From the NCBI GenBank assembly GCA_030710605.1, contig CP092863.1, positions 64,417,572 to 64,481,571 of the forward strand: a DNA stretch of 64,000 bases, given 5' to 3'. Positions 20,178 through 29,484 of the stretch are shown here, one piece after another. The notes beneath the pieces were generated by a model. It did no database searches and was not told the origin of the DNA. It saw only the letters and a program-made list of their open reading frames with translations. Source of the stretch: Cordylochernes scorpioides. Taxonomy: Eukaryota; Arthropoda; Arachnida; Pseudoscorpiones; Chernetidae. The stretch's first letter is position 1, and each line of letters opens with the position of its first letter. The translations under genes and the position numbers were made by a program.

Positions 20178-21436
20178 TCTTTCAGAGTTATTGTCTGAAT
20201 CCCGATATACATGCTAAAAGGTACAACTTAGTTTTGTCCATGAGTGTGTCTTCAATAAAGGTCACTGTAATATCTTTCAGATTTATTGTCTGAATCCTGA
20301 TATACATGCTAAAAGGTACAACTTCCTTTAGTCATGTCCATGAGTGTGTCTTCAATAAAAGTCACTGTAATATCTTTCAGATTTATTGTCTGAATCCCGT
20401 TATACATGCTAAAAGGTACAACTTCCTTAAGTTATGTCCATGAGTGTGTCTTCAATAAAGGTCACTAATATCTTTCAGAGTTATTGTCTGAATCCCGATA
20501 TACATGCTAAAAGGTACAACTTCCTTAAGTTTTGTCCATGAGTGTGTCTTCAATAAAGGTCACTGTAATATCTTTCAGAGTTATTGTCTGAATCCCGATA
20601 TACATGCTAAAAGGTACAACTTCCTTAAGTTTTGTCCATGAGTGTAACTTCAATAAAGGTCACCGTAATATCTTTCAGAGTTATTGTTTGAATCCCGATA
20701 TACATGCTAAAAGGTACAACTTCCTTAAGTTTTGTCCATGAGTGTAACTTCAATAAAGGTCACCGTAATATATTTCAGAGTTATTGTCTGAATCCCGAGA
20801 AAAATGCTAAAAGGTACAACTTCCTTAAGTTTTGTCCATGAGTGTAACTTCAATAAAGGTCACTGTAATATCTTTCAGAGTTAATGTCTGAATCCCGATA
20901 TACATGCTAAAAGGTACAACTTCCTTAAGTTTTGTCCATGAGTGTAACTTCAATAAATATCACTGTAATATCTTTCAGAGTTATTGTCTGAATCCCGATA
21001 TACATGCTAAAAGGTACAACTTCCTTAAGTTTTGTCCATGAGTGTAACTTCAATAAAGGTCACCGTAATATCTTTCAGAGTTATTGTTTGAATACCGATA
21101 TACATGCTAAAAGGTACAACTTCCTTAATTTTTTTCCATGAGTGTAACTTCAATAAAGGTCACCGTAATATATTTCAGAGTTATTGTCTGAATCCCGAGA
21201 AAAATGCTAAAAGGTACAACTTCCTTAAGTTTTGTCCATGAGTGTAACTTCAATAAAGGTCACTGTAATATCTTTCAGAGTTATTGTCTGAATCCCGATA
21301 TACATGCTAAAAGGTACAACTTCCTTAAGTTTTGTCCATGAGTGTGTCTTCAATAAAGGTCACTGTAATATCTTTCAGAGTTATTGTCTGAATCCCGATA
21401 TACATGCTAAAAGATACAACTTCCTTAAGTTTTGAG
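20178..21436 (+). repeat. 100-bp tandem satellite, about 12.5 monomers
   Basis: The word TTCCTTAAG recurs at 20423, 20521, 20621, 20721 and every 100 bp to 21421. The monomer contains CTTCAATAAAGGTCACTGTA, ATCTTTCAGAGTTATTGTCT and GCTAAAAGGTACAAC. Early units are more diverged. It ends ~90 bp before exon e. Single monomer fragments also occur at 5806, 7104, 9790 and 51975. Confidence 0.95.
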
Positions 21437-21524
21437 TGTAATTTTGGTGATGAAAATTGTTCATTGTTGAGGTGTCCTCCTCCCATGGAACTTCCACTAA
21501 GACAAATTGCTGTGTATCCCACAG

Positions 21525-21647
21525 ATGGAGTGAAGTACCAGCTCTCCAAGCTGCAGTTGAGTGAGACCTTGCTGGAGCTGGCCCAGGGCAGCGGGGAGAC
21601 TGTCCCCAAGATGGCATGTGACCTGGTGGTGTTACTGCTCACTGGTG
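21525..21647 (+). CDS. RAP1GDS1: RAP1GDS1 exon e (123 bp, one ARM repeat)
   Basis: Acceptor TATCCCACAG/ATGGAG, donor GGTG/GTAAGTG. Reads D-GVKYQLSKLQLSETLLELA to MACDLVVLLLTG, matching vertebrate ENDAIKLQLVEAGLVECLL...SDLMVLLLLG. Only a 50-bp intron separates it from exon f. Confidence 0.9.
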
Positions 21648-21697
21648 GTAAGTGTGGCTACCAGCCCAGTCCAGTCTCCCACAGTGACGCCACGTAG

Positions 21698-21817
21698 ATG
21701 CCAGCATGGAGGTCCTCTACCAAGGTCCTATCTACCAGCGCATCGTCCCCTGGCTCACTGCCTCCGATGATCTCCAGATTGCCGGAGCCCTAGCTGCTGG
21801 AAACTTTGCCAGGAAAG
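21698..21817 (+). CDS. RAP1GDS1: RAP1GDS1 exon f (120 bp, one ARM repeat)
   Basis: Acceptor CGCCACGTAG/ATGCCA, donor AAAG/GTGAGC. Reads D-ASMEVLYQGPIYQRIVPWL to IAGALAAGNFARK, matching vertebrate GDESMQKLFEGG...LAGALAIANFARN. An earlier AG in the 50-bp intron (CCCACAG) would put a stop in frame. Confidence 0.9.
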
Positions 21818-21904
21818 GTGAGCTTGTTGCATCCTATTGTCCCTCCATTCATCCAAAATGATATATCTTAAATTTATTATAAGATTATAAACTCTAAAAG
21901 GAAA

Positions 21905-22230
21905 ACACAAGGTAATAAGACCAAATCCAAATAAATAAATAGTGTGTGACGTTTCGGTAACAGCATTGTTACCATCTTCAGACAAAAGTACTGAATGAGA
22001 AACTGTAGTATACGGAGAGAAGGCACAATTTGGAATATAGATTATAAACACATGTAAACATTACACATTGATAACAGTAACTATTTAAAACATGCTGCGG
22101 TAAAATTTCTCATTCAGTACTTTTGTTTGAAGATGGTAACAACGCTGAAACGTCGCACACTATTTATTTATTTGGATTTGGTCTTATTACCTTGTGTTTA
22201 TAATCTATAATCCAAATTGTGCCTTATCAA
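21905..22230. repeat. HHR-A foldback, two opposed copies
   Basis: Minus copy: core at 21942-21987 (CTGAAGA, GGTAACA/TGTTACC with loop ATGC, GAAA, CGTC, ACACAC). Plus copy at 22121-22160 has lost the 3' strand of helix II (AACGCTGAAACGTC). Inner arms AAGTACTGAATGAGAAA and TTTCTCATTCAGTACTT. Confidence 0.75.
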
Positions 22231-22239
22231 ACTCAAAAG

Positions 22240-22330
22240 GAACTTCTTCTATAGAACATGTTTATTTCGCTAGCTTTCAAACGACATCGTTCTTCAACGG
22301 GCGTAAAGACAAGGTGTGATGTGAGATGGG
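22240..22330 (-). repeat. HHR-B fragment, antisense
   Basis: CTAGCTTTCAAACGACATCG and TTCTTCAACGGGCG; sister of 19110-19290. Confidence 0.45.
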
Positions 22331-22404
22331 TGCAATAATATAGATGTACATTGAGAGCCAAGATATATTAAAATTTGTAACTCAGGTAGAATTAGAAATT
22401 GAGA

Positions 22405-22590
22405 TTTTTTTTTTGTTTATCCCTAGTACAAGTGGTACAGGCCATGATAATCATGGTTGGTAGAAGTAGGCGACTGCTTTTACTGTAAGTGCACCACATG
22501 TCTACACATGTGAAAAGCAGTTCGACCTATTTCTACCCACTATGATTATCATGGTATTAGGGATAAGCAAGAAAAAAAAAAGAAGGTTTT
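22405..22590. repeat. SINE-2 tail pieces, head-to-head
   Basis: CCATGATAATCATGG and CACCACATGTCTACACATG on one side, the mirrored ACCCACTATGATTATCATGG on the other. 22590-22890 shows nothing I can assign. Confidence 0.5.
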
Positions 22591-22894
22591 GTTTGGTGTG
22601 GGGTCCATTAGGTCCTAGAGTAGGGTCAGGTCCAGCTTGACTTTGGGTTGGTCTTGATACACTGGTGGACATCCTAACTTGTCTCTTTTCTCTCTCCAAA
22701 ATAAATGATACAATCTCCTTAAGAATAAAAAAAGGATGACCAAGCAGAGACATGGTCCGTGGTCAACCCAGTCATTTCTGTGGTATACAACAGATTAATA
22801 ATGTGGATGGAATAAAATTTAAAAAAAATAGGTAGACAAATCAAACAATGAGATAATGTTCCTTGTTATATGACAATATTTTAGTAAAGAATTC

Positions 22895-23115
22895 TCTATT
22901 ACACAAGGTAATAAGACCAAATACAAATAAATAAATAGTGTGTGACGTTTCGCTAACTGTTTTTACAATCTTCAGACAAAAGTACTGAATGAGAATGCTG
23001 TGGTAAAATTTCTCATTCAGTACTTTTGTCTGAAGATGGTAACAACGCTGTTACCGAAACGTCACACACTATTTATTTATTTGGATTTGGTCTTATTACT
23101 TTGTGTTTACTGAAT
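22895..23115. repeat. HHR-A foldback, two opposed copies
   Basis: Minus core at 22938-22980 is damaged in helix II. The plus core is at 23024-23069. Inner arms AGTACTGAATGAGAA and TTCTCATTCAGTACT. Confidence 0.8.
23024..23069 (+). ncRNA. Hammerhead-like motif HHR-A, consensus form
   Basis: TTTTGT, CTGAAGA (23030-23036), GGTAACA/TGTTACC with loop ACGC, GAAA (23056-23059), CGTC, ACACAC. Helix II is a perfect 7 bp. The core differs from CTGATGA by A for T at N7, an unconstrained position, so the catalytic core is formally intact. Helix III would be ACGT, one A-U pair over CG. Confidence 0.55.
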
Positions 23116-23269
23116 GAGAAATTATACCACAGCATGTTTTAAATAGTTACTGTTTTCAAGTGTGTAAACAAGATAACAGATAAGAAAAAGATAGTTTACT
23201 AATAACCCTAAAATATTATTCTTAGAATTAGAAATGGAAATTTTTTTTTTTTAGATATAATTAAAAGTA

Positions 23270-23400
23270 TATCTGGTATAATATCTCATTCAGTACTTTT
23301 GTCTGAAGATTGTAACAATGCTGTTACAGAAACGTCACACACTATTTATTTTGGCTTGGTCTTATTACCTTGTGTTTGTAATCTATAATGCAAATCGTAG
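23270..23400 (+). repeat. HHR-A single sense copy
   Basis: Core at 23297-23341: TTTTGT, CTGAAGA, TGTAACA/TGTTACA, GAAA, CGTC, ACACAC, then CTTGGTCTTATTACCTTG. Confidence 0.7.
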
Positions 23401-23549
23401 AACGAAATTTGACAATTATACCGCAAATGTTTCATTTGAACGAAAAATCAAAATTTATCTTAAAGAGAAATAACGATTATTTCTAACCTTAGGGATGAAG
23501 TATGATAGGATGAATTGTGAAGAGTAATGATAAACGGAAAAATAAAAGT

Positions 23550-23623
23550 GTCCAGGGATGGGAATCGAACCCACAGTGTTTCGCCTACTGGGTAGATGCC
23601 ATGTCCACTAGGCTACCCTGGAC
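23550..23623 (-). ncRNA. tRNA-like sequence in foldback, copy 3
   Basis: Minus strand: GTCCAGGG/CCCTGGAC acceptor, GGTTCGATTCCCATC T arm intact. The anticodon arm is changed (CTACCCAGTAGGCGA), so the stem is poor. Orientation relative to the arms is opposite to copy 2. Confidence 0.5.
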
Positions 23624-23658
23624 ATATTTTTCCATTCGTAAATATTATATAAAGTAAT

Positions 23659-24018
23659 AACTCCGCCTTTGCTGGTCCCAAGCCTGGATGAAAAAGGAGG
23701 AGGGGGGAGCAGTAACAAGCTCGCTAAAAAACCTGAGCTCAGCTGGCCCATCTGTTAATACCCTGTAAGGGCTCCTAATCCAGGGATACAAGATGAGCAG
23801 TGTTTGTACTCCATGTTAGGAGCGGCTGCACATGGAGTCTGTTCCTCATGTCAGAGGCGGCCATTTCTTTTGGAGCTAAGTCGGCCTGCCACTGAGTAGT
23901 GCTCCCAGTCTTAATGACAAAGGCAGACTCATTCTACTTCACCCAGTCATGATGGTTCTCAAGTCTCAAGCTCTACAAGCTTGATACCCTAATATGATTG
24001 AGTGGAAAGAAGAAGAAG
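23659..24018 (+). mobile_element. SINE-1, full-length insertion with target duplication
   Basis: Flanked by the 12-bp direct repeat ATATAAAGTAAT (23647-23658 and 24019-24030). This defines the unit: head AACTCCGCC, ~360 bp, GA-rich (GAA)n tail. The tail region (TTGATACCCTAATATGATTG) is shared with LINE-C at 26.5-27.0 kb, suggesting LINE-C mobilises it. No clear A/B boxes seen in the head. Confidence 0.9.
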
Positions 24019-24184
24019 ATATAAAGTAATTTACATTTTCGGTGTAATTGTCAAATTTCATTCTATAATATATCATAAGCTGCAATATATTGTATTACAA
24101 ATTGTGTCTTATCAATTCACAATTACCATTTGCTTTTTTTCACTTGTGTGCATGTGTGTTGGCTAACCACTGGGCTATATACAG

Positions 24185-24322
24185 ACCAGCACTGCCTGGC
24201 CATGGTGGAGGATGGTATACCTCAGGCCTTGATGGAAGTCTTGCGGAAACACGTGGGGCCTGATGGAGACATCAGACTGCAGCATGCCTTGTTGGCTGCT
24301 CTCCGTAACCTGGCCATACCTG
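24185..24322 (+). CDS. RAP1GDS1: RAP1GDS1 exon g (138 bp)
   Basis: Acceptor GCTATATACAG/ACCAGC, donor CCTG/GTACTG. Reads D-QHCLAMVEDGIPQALMEVL to LLAALRNLAIP, matching vertebrate DANCIHMVDNGIVEKLMDLL...LSALRNLAIP, the most conserved stretch. One ARM repeat with a short insertion. Confidence 0.92.
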
Positions 24323-24439
24323 GTACTGTGGGATTACTCCATTCATATTTACATAGTCTCTCACTATTGTTTAATTGCTAAGGCACAATAATGGTTATAG
24401 ATTGACTAAATTAAACTCTTCGAATTAAAATAGCAATAT

Positions 24440-24600
24440 AAAGCGACGATTGAAGAGGAGTATCTTATACAGACTTCATTAGCAAGCTTTCGGATGCATG
24501 TATCCTTCTACAGGCTTTGTCATCGTAAAAGTCTGTAGAAGGACGTCCGAAAGCTTGCTAATGAAGTTCGTATAAGACACTCCTCTTCAATCGTCGCTTT
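24440..24600. repeat. Foldback with inverted HHR-B motifs
   Basis: Arms CTTCATTAGCAAGCTTTCGG and CCGAAAGCTTGCTAATGAAG. Minus copy 24483-24515: CTGTAGA, GGAT/ATCC stem, GAAA, GCTT. Plus copy 24531-24560: CTGTAGA, GGAC/GTCC, GAAA, GCTT. The core has T for A6 in both. Confidence 0.75.
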
Positions 24601-24614
24601 ATTTTGCACTGATT

Positions 24615-24790
24615 ATATATTATAAACACAAGGTAATAAGACCTAATCCAAATATATAGGGTGTGACGTTTCGGTAACAGCGTTTTGTATTTTTTTTTTG
24701 TATTCAGTACTTTTGTCTGAAGATGGTAACAACGTTGAAATGTCACACACTATTTATTTATTTAGATTTGGTCTTATTACCTTGTGTAAA
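24615..24790. repeat. HHR-A foldback, both copies damaged
   Basis: Antisense AACACAAGGTAATAAGACC to TTTCGGTAACAGCG, then sense TTTTGTCTGAAGATGG with a deleted helix II strand (AACGTTGAAATGTC). Confidence 0.65.
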
Positions 24791-24959
24791 TATTGTTTAC
24801 TTTAATCTTATCATTATCACTTTAGCCCAATATAACATCTAAGATAAAATAAATAATAGATAATATGCAAATACAAATTTAACTTAATAACATAATTTTA
24901 CATCAAGCAATATGCAAAATCTAGCCAAAATATATGCATTTATATAAATTTAGTTAGTA

Positions 24960-25115
24960 CAGTAGAACCTCCATGAGGACACTCACGCTAGAGGACACCT
25001 CTCCACAAAGAACAGTTTTCATTCACAAAATTACTCTCTTTACTATTTAGCAACTCTCTGGTAAGAGGACACTTTGGCTCTGCAATTAGGTGTCCTTTAC
25101 TGGGAGGTTTTACTG
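24960..25115. mobile_element. Tigger-like MITE, 156 bp
   Basis: CAGTAGAACCTCC and GGGAGGTTTTACTG. The right flank reads AA rather than TA. Confidence 0.8.
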
Positions 25116-25139
25116 AATCTAATGTCGTTTCATTATTGT

Positions 25140-25225
25140 TCATTCTTGTACACCTGCATAAGGGCAGGGTGATGCCCTGAAAGCTTGGGAGATTAAGAAT
25201 GAAACAAACTTTATTGACCTATCGT
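25140..25225 (+). repeat. HHR-B single copy, sense
   Basis: CTGCATA, helix II AGGGCA/TGCCCT (6 bp), GAAA, GCTT, then GATTAAGAATGAAACAAAC. The CTGANGA strand is mutated at two positions. Confidence 0.5.
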
Positions 25226-25314
25226 CAACAATGATCCAAAAAGATTCCAATAAAAATGAAAAGAAACTCACATCTCCAGAAAGTTGTTGCTAAGTAACTG
25301 GAGTGTGATGTCAG

Positions 25315-25530
25315 GGGAGAACAAGAAGGCCCTGGCATCTCTAGGAGTAGTGGAGCTGCTGCTGTCCATGCTGGATGTGGAGACATTCCCTGTGGTGTAC
25401 AAGCTGCTGGCCACCCTGCGCATGGTGGTGGATGGCCAGGCAGCTGTGGCTGATCAGCTGGCGGGGGACTCGCGCTTCCTGGCCCGCCTCGCCCACTGGG
25501 CCTGTACCCAGGACCACCCTGGAGTCACAG
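25315..25530 (+). CDS. RAP1GDS1: RAP1GDS1 exon h (216 bp)
   Basis: Acceptor GTGATGTCAG/GGGAGA, donor CACAG/GTCCTC (weak). Reads G-ENKKALASLGVVELLLSML, VYKLLATLRMVVDGQAAVA and WACTQDHPGVTG, matching vertebrate INKAKMLSAGVTEAVL, FKLLGTLRMLIDAQAEA and WCEAKDHAGVMG. About 1.7 ARM repeats; the largest exon after a. Confidence 0.92.
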
Positions 25531-25584
25531 GTCCTCCCTCTTACTTAAGTCAGAGTTGAAATATAAATTGTTGGAATCCTTCTT

Positions 25585-25655
25585 TAGCTCGAGGAACATG
25601 GACTCATGGAATTTGTATCATCTTTGCACAAGGCGATAAGAAACAACAACAATCC
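25585..25655 (+). repeat. LINE-A 3' end fragment
   Basis: TAGCTCGAGGAACATGG to GATAAGAAACAACAACAA. Confidence 0.65.
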
Positions 25656-25671
25656 CTCTACCAAATGGCCT

Positions 25672-25985
25672 TTTTTTTAATTATCCCTAGTACACGTGGT
25701 ACAGGCCATGATAATCATGGTGGGTAGAAGTTGGCGACTGCTTTTACTGTGTAAGTACACCACATGTCTTACACATGTGAAAAGCAGTTTGACTTTTACA
25801 CTTACAAATGTCCCAGAGCCCCGTTTGGTTACTTGCACTCACTGGTGGGGTTGGACTTTTGCAAGAATCGGGGGCCATTAGTGCATTTTTTTTTTAATTA
25901 GAAAAAAGTGCCCAATGCAGGAATCTAATCCGGGTCGTAGCAGTTAAAAGCCAACAGTTTAGACCACCCTTCCACCGACTCCCGA
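25672..25985 (-). repeat. SINE-2 copy, antisense, near full length
   Basis: CCATGATAATCATGG, CACCACATGTCTTACACATG, then the tRNA-like head at the right (ATCCGGGTCGTAGCAG, GTTTAGACCACCCTTCC). Confidence 0.65.
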
Positions 25986-26034
25986 CCTTTAAATATGAAT
26001 AGAATATCATAAGGAACAATTTGGATTATATATT

Positions 26035-26165
26035 AAAAACACAAGGTAATAAGACCAAATCCAAATAAATAAATAGTGTGTGACGTTTCGGTAACAGCGT
26101 TGTTACCGAAACGTCACACACTATTTATTTATTTGGATTTGGTCTTATTACCTTGTGTTTATGAA
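26035..26165. repeat. HHR-A perfect palindrome
   Basis: AACACAAGGTAATAAGACC to GTGTGTGACGTTTCGGTAAC, the loop of a shared hairpin (AGCGT), then the exact complement. Two copies fused inside helix II, so neither retains CTGANGA. Confidence 0.8.
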
Positions 26166-26290
26166 TAGAATATGTTATTGTTTCTTAAATCTCCTTGTGT
26201 AAAGATTACACAAATCCCATAAGTTCATGCTCCTCAAGCTGTTTAATGATAAGCAGCTGCCTCTCCCAAAAATCCATGAATAGAATAGGA
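26165..26290 (-). repeat. LINE-A 3' end fragment, antisense
   Basis: TCTCCTTGTGTAAAGATTAC and TGCTCCTCAAGCTG. Confidence 0.65.
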
Positions 26291-26505
26291 TGAGGGGGCA
26301 GGTCAAAGAAGAATGTGACAATGGTTTTATAATTTTGTGACTTGCACATGTAGTAGTGAAGTAATTTGTTCCTTGATAGATCACTTAGAAAAATTGGAAG
26401 CAAATCTGTAGAAGCATCTTGTGTTCCTCATTTCCCAAAATATCAAGGCTGTTATTGGAAATTAACCATAGGGGAAAAGTGGGTTGAATTGACTACGTGT
26501 CAAGT

Positions 26506-27045
26506 TTCTTCTTCTTTCTTATCTCCACTCAATCATATCAGGGTATCAAGCTTGTAGAGCTTGTTGATGGTATCTGCTGGGGATGTGTAGGCCTCATCAA
26601 TGGGTGAACCAATACAGTCAATAATGTGTTTTGGGGTTGCAGGTTGACATTTAGTACATAGTGGGAAAACCTTGCAACCATTCTGGAATGTTATTGTCCG
26701 TAAATGACCAGACTTATGTCTGGAAACTCAATCATATTATGATATCATGTCTGTAGAGCTTGAGATGATGTCTGCTGGGGATGAGTAGAGCTCATCAATG
26801 ATTGAACCAATACACAGTCAATAATGTGTTTTGGGGTTACAGGTTGACACTTAGTACATAGTGGGAAAACCTTGCAACCATTCTGGAAAGTTATTGTCTG
26901 TAGATGACCAGACTTAAGTCTGGAAATCAGAGACTGTTGTTCTCTTGGGAGGACAGAACCAGTGCTTGTCCCTCCTGTTCTGTACCTGCTATGTCCAATC
27001 CTAAAGATTATTATATTTGTGATTCTCTTCGCACCTGTGTAACAC
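26506..27045 (-). pseudogene. LINE-C C-terminus, two tandem copies, antisense
   Basis: Minus-strand translation gives SLISRLKSGHLQTITFQNGC and the knuckle CTKCQPVTPKHIIDC, a typical LINE ORF2 C-terminus. A second copy (~26506-26720) repeats the same 3' part and ends in inverted (GAA)n. The last ~60 bp equal the SINE-1 tail. Frame broken near 26800. Confidence 0.65.
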
Positions 27046-27344
27046 ACAGAATGAAAGGAACATTCAAAGCTTCTATATTGAAATGTTTTAATTTTACAAT
27101 TAAGAGGAAATATATATAAATATTTTTATCTATGCAGTGTCTTTTTAGAGTCTAAAAGTGTAGTAGCTTGGCCTGTCCACAGGATTCCACTTGGCTGCAC
27201 ATTTCTATCTTTTGTTCAATCTCAGATGTTGGACTGGCCCACAATCTTTCCTGGTCAAGAACTTCACCACTCCATTCTTCTCACTACTTCCTGTCTTCCT
27301 TGAGAATATTTTCAGCCTTCCCCATAAAAACTTACACTCAAAAC

Positions 27345-27532
27345 CTCTAAACCAAATGTAGCTTGGCACCTGCATCTGCAGAACACATTTTGGCTTGCAT
27401 TAGATGTACTAAACAGGACCTTTAGGAGAGGCCACTGCTTATCATAAAACAGCTTGAGGAGCATGAACTCATGGAATTGGTATAATCTTTGTACAAGGGG
27501 ATAAGAAACAACAACAACAACAAAATATTGCA
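27345..27532 (+). repeat. LINE-A C-terminus and (CAA)n tail
   Basis: AAATGTAGCTTGGCACCTGC to GGGATAAGAAACAACAACAA, 66 bp upstream of exon i. Confidence 0.75.
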
Positions 27533-27598
27533 TTTTGATATTTTCCTTTTCTACCGATACTGAAGCTGACCTAATGAATGTTATGTGTGACCCTCTAG

Positions 27599-27760
27599 GA
27601 GAGGCAGTGCGTCTCTTGGCCTGGGTGTTACACTCAGCCTCTGGAAAGGAAGTTCATCTGGCCGACCCGGCGGTATTGCCTCCCCTGGTGGGAATGATGG
27701 ACTGTGAACATGCAGTGATGCAGGGAGAGGCTCTGCAAGCTCTCAACCGTCTTGCCTTAC
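27599..27760 (+). CDS. RAP1GDS1: RAP1GDS1 exon i (162 bp)
   Basis: Acceptor TGACCCTCTAG/GAGAGG, donor CTTAC/GTAGGT. Reads G-EAVRLLAWVLHSASGKEVH and MMDCEHAVMQGEALQALNR, matching vertebrate GESNRLLSALIRHSKSKDV and MATSEHVIMQNEALVAL. Confidence 0.92.
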
Positions 27761-27815
27761 GTAGGTGTCTCCCATCTACTATCCCTACTTGAGAGAGTAT
27801 CCATGTGTGCCATAG

Positions 27816-27947
27816 GAGACTTGGAGCTAGGGCTGGAGAAAGGAAAGACTGACCTGGCTATAGCCATTCATAAGAAACTGGCTCCCAGCACTGCCCCAGA
27901 GCTGGCTCTACGAGCCATGGAGCTTGTCTCTCACCTCCTCTCTTCTG
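27816..27947 (+). CDS. RAP1GDS1: RAP1GDS1 exon j (132 bp)
   Basis: Acceptor GTGCCATAG/GAGACT after a 55-bp intron, donor TCTG/GTGAGC. Reads R-DLELGLEKGKTDLAIAIHK to RAMELVSHLLSS, matching vertebrate LELGTAEKDLESAKLVQIL...SMVLICALMGS. One ARM repeat. Confidence 0.88.
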
Positions 27948-28004
27948 GTGAGCTGCCAACTTCCTAGCTATTCCATAGTACTTTAAAACAACCATTTTCA
28001 TGTT

Positions 28005-28170
28005 CTTATTCACAAGATAAAATCCAAATAAATGAATAGTGTGTGACATTTCAGCATTGTTGCCATCATCAGACTAAAGTACTGAAGATGGTAACAGCGC
28101 TGTTACAGAAACGCCACACACTATTTATTTATTTATTTGGATTTGGTACTTTTTACCCTGTGTTTATAAT
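28005..28170. repeat. HHR-A foldback, opposed copies
   Basis: Minus core 28039-28077 has unmutated CTGATGA and GAAA with a short helix II (GGCA/TGCT, loop ACAA) and TGTC. Plus core ~28081-28122 has ACTGAAGA, GGTAACA/TGTTACA, GAAA, CGCC. Confidence 0.75.
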
Positions 28171-28171
28171 C

Positions 28172-28475
28172 TACTAGACGGGTGACCCGGGCTTCGCCCC
28201 GGGATTGACCCGTGTGCATATCTACCCGAGTGATATATATTTAGATAAGCAATTAATCGTTGATAGAGGGCGCTGTTCGTGAGCTAAGTAGAATAATTTG
28301 AATATATAGTTTTAATAATTGATTTATATATTTTTTAAAATAGCCTATCGTCTTACCCGTATTTTTTTTACCTATGTATGGAAATTTTGGTTTGAATTAG
28401 TGAACTACTGCGAATTTGTATACCGGACATACAAACAAACAAACATACAAACATTGATTTTTATATATATAGATA
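28172..28475. repeat. Dispersed repeat with GC-rich ACTAG terminus
   Basis: Starts ACTAGACGGGTGACCCGGG and TTCGCCCCGGG, becomes AT-rich and ends TTTTATATATATAGAT. A related GC-rich end starts the repeat at 53029. Class unknown. 28900-29480 shows only AT-rich intron and a short GGGATCGATCCC word. Confidence 0.5.
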
Positions 28476-29484
28476 ATCCAAATTATGCAGTATCATGTTT
28501 TTAATTAGGGAAGTATTGTACAACTGTTGTGGAATTGAATATCACTTTTGTAATAAGTCAAACTATTACAAACTCCTGGCCTCTAACATGAGCATTCTAG
28601 ATGGCATAGTGCCATCTAGTGGAACAAAGATCAACTAAACGTGGATTTAATTTGTTCTATGATATTTGGCCAACCTAACCAGACTTTACCTCTACACCAA
28701 AATTTTTGGTCCTAGAGGCTTGACATCAAGAAATGAGTATTTTTCAGGAAGCCCCTTGGTAGTAAGCAACAGCTTTTACTGTAAGTACACCACGTGTCTA
28801 CACAGGTGAAAAGCAGTTCAAATTTTTCACTTACAAATGTGCCAGAGATCTCCTTTGCCCAAAATGTAGAGCAAAGTATTTCGAATTGGAACAAACGACA
28901 TACAGTAAAACTCTAAGTGTGTTAAAATAAAAATAATCCACGGAAGCAAGCAAGGAAGGCTTCTTGAAAATAGTTCAGCTTGCTTCACCAAAAATGTTGT
29001 TTACAAAGAAATTTATTCATTGTAAGTTCACCTCTTTTAAAGTAAAAATGTTAATTAAAAAAAATATCAATAAAATGACCCGAAAGGTAAAATGTTGCAA
29101 CGCTCGGAAGGGGATCGATCCCTGACGACCATGAATGTTATTTTACCTCGAACGCTTCCGATTACATATTATTAAGTATCAAAAAGGAATGTGAGAAATA
29201 AAATTAGGAATCCACCTGCTCTAGCCGATCCCGTCCTTGGACGGGCCTTTATACTAGTTATGTTATATATGAACAATAAATTTGTGTAAGCTTACTATTA
29301 TATTAAGATTATTTTGTTGAGATAAGAGATTAATTGCTGGTTCTTTTGAGTACATGAGTACTTAATGGTATTGTTTGAAGTCTTATCATTCCCTGGATGA
29401 AATTCTTTTATCTCAAATGACATTAGGAACTTGTTAAGAAAAGAAAAGAGAGCTTTAAAGAAACTAATTTTAAATGTTGGGGAG

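Larger units (their letters stand above)
23400..24062. repeat. Foldback with tRNA-like core, copy 3, split by SINE-1
   Basis: TIRs CGAAATTTGACAATTATACC (left) and GGTGTAATTGTCAAATTTC (right). It carries the tRNA-like sequence on the minus strand and, to its right, a SINE-1 insertion. Confidence 0.75.

Noticed and set aside
20178-21436. CRISPR-like array (regular 100-bp spacing)
   Set aside because: Repeat covers the whole period with no unique spacers; a eukaryotic satellite.
20178-21436. Hammerhead core in the satellite monomer (GTCTGAATCCCG)
   Set aside because: CTGA is not followed by NGA, and no GAAA lies after a stem on either strand.
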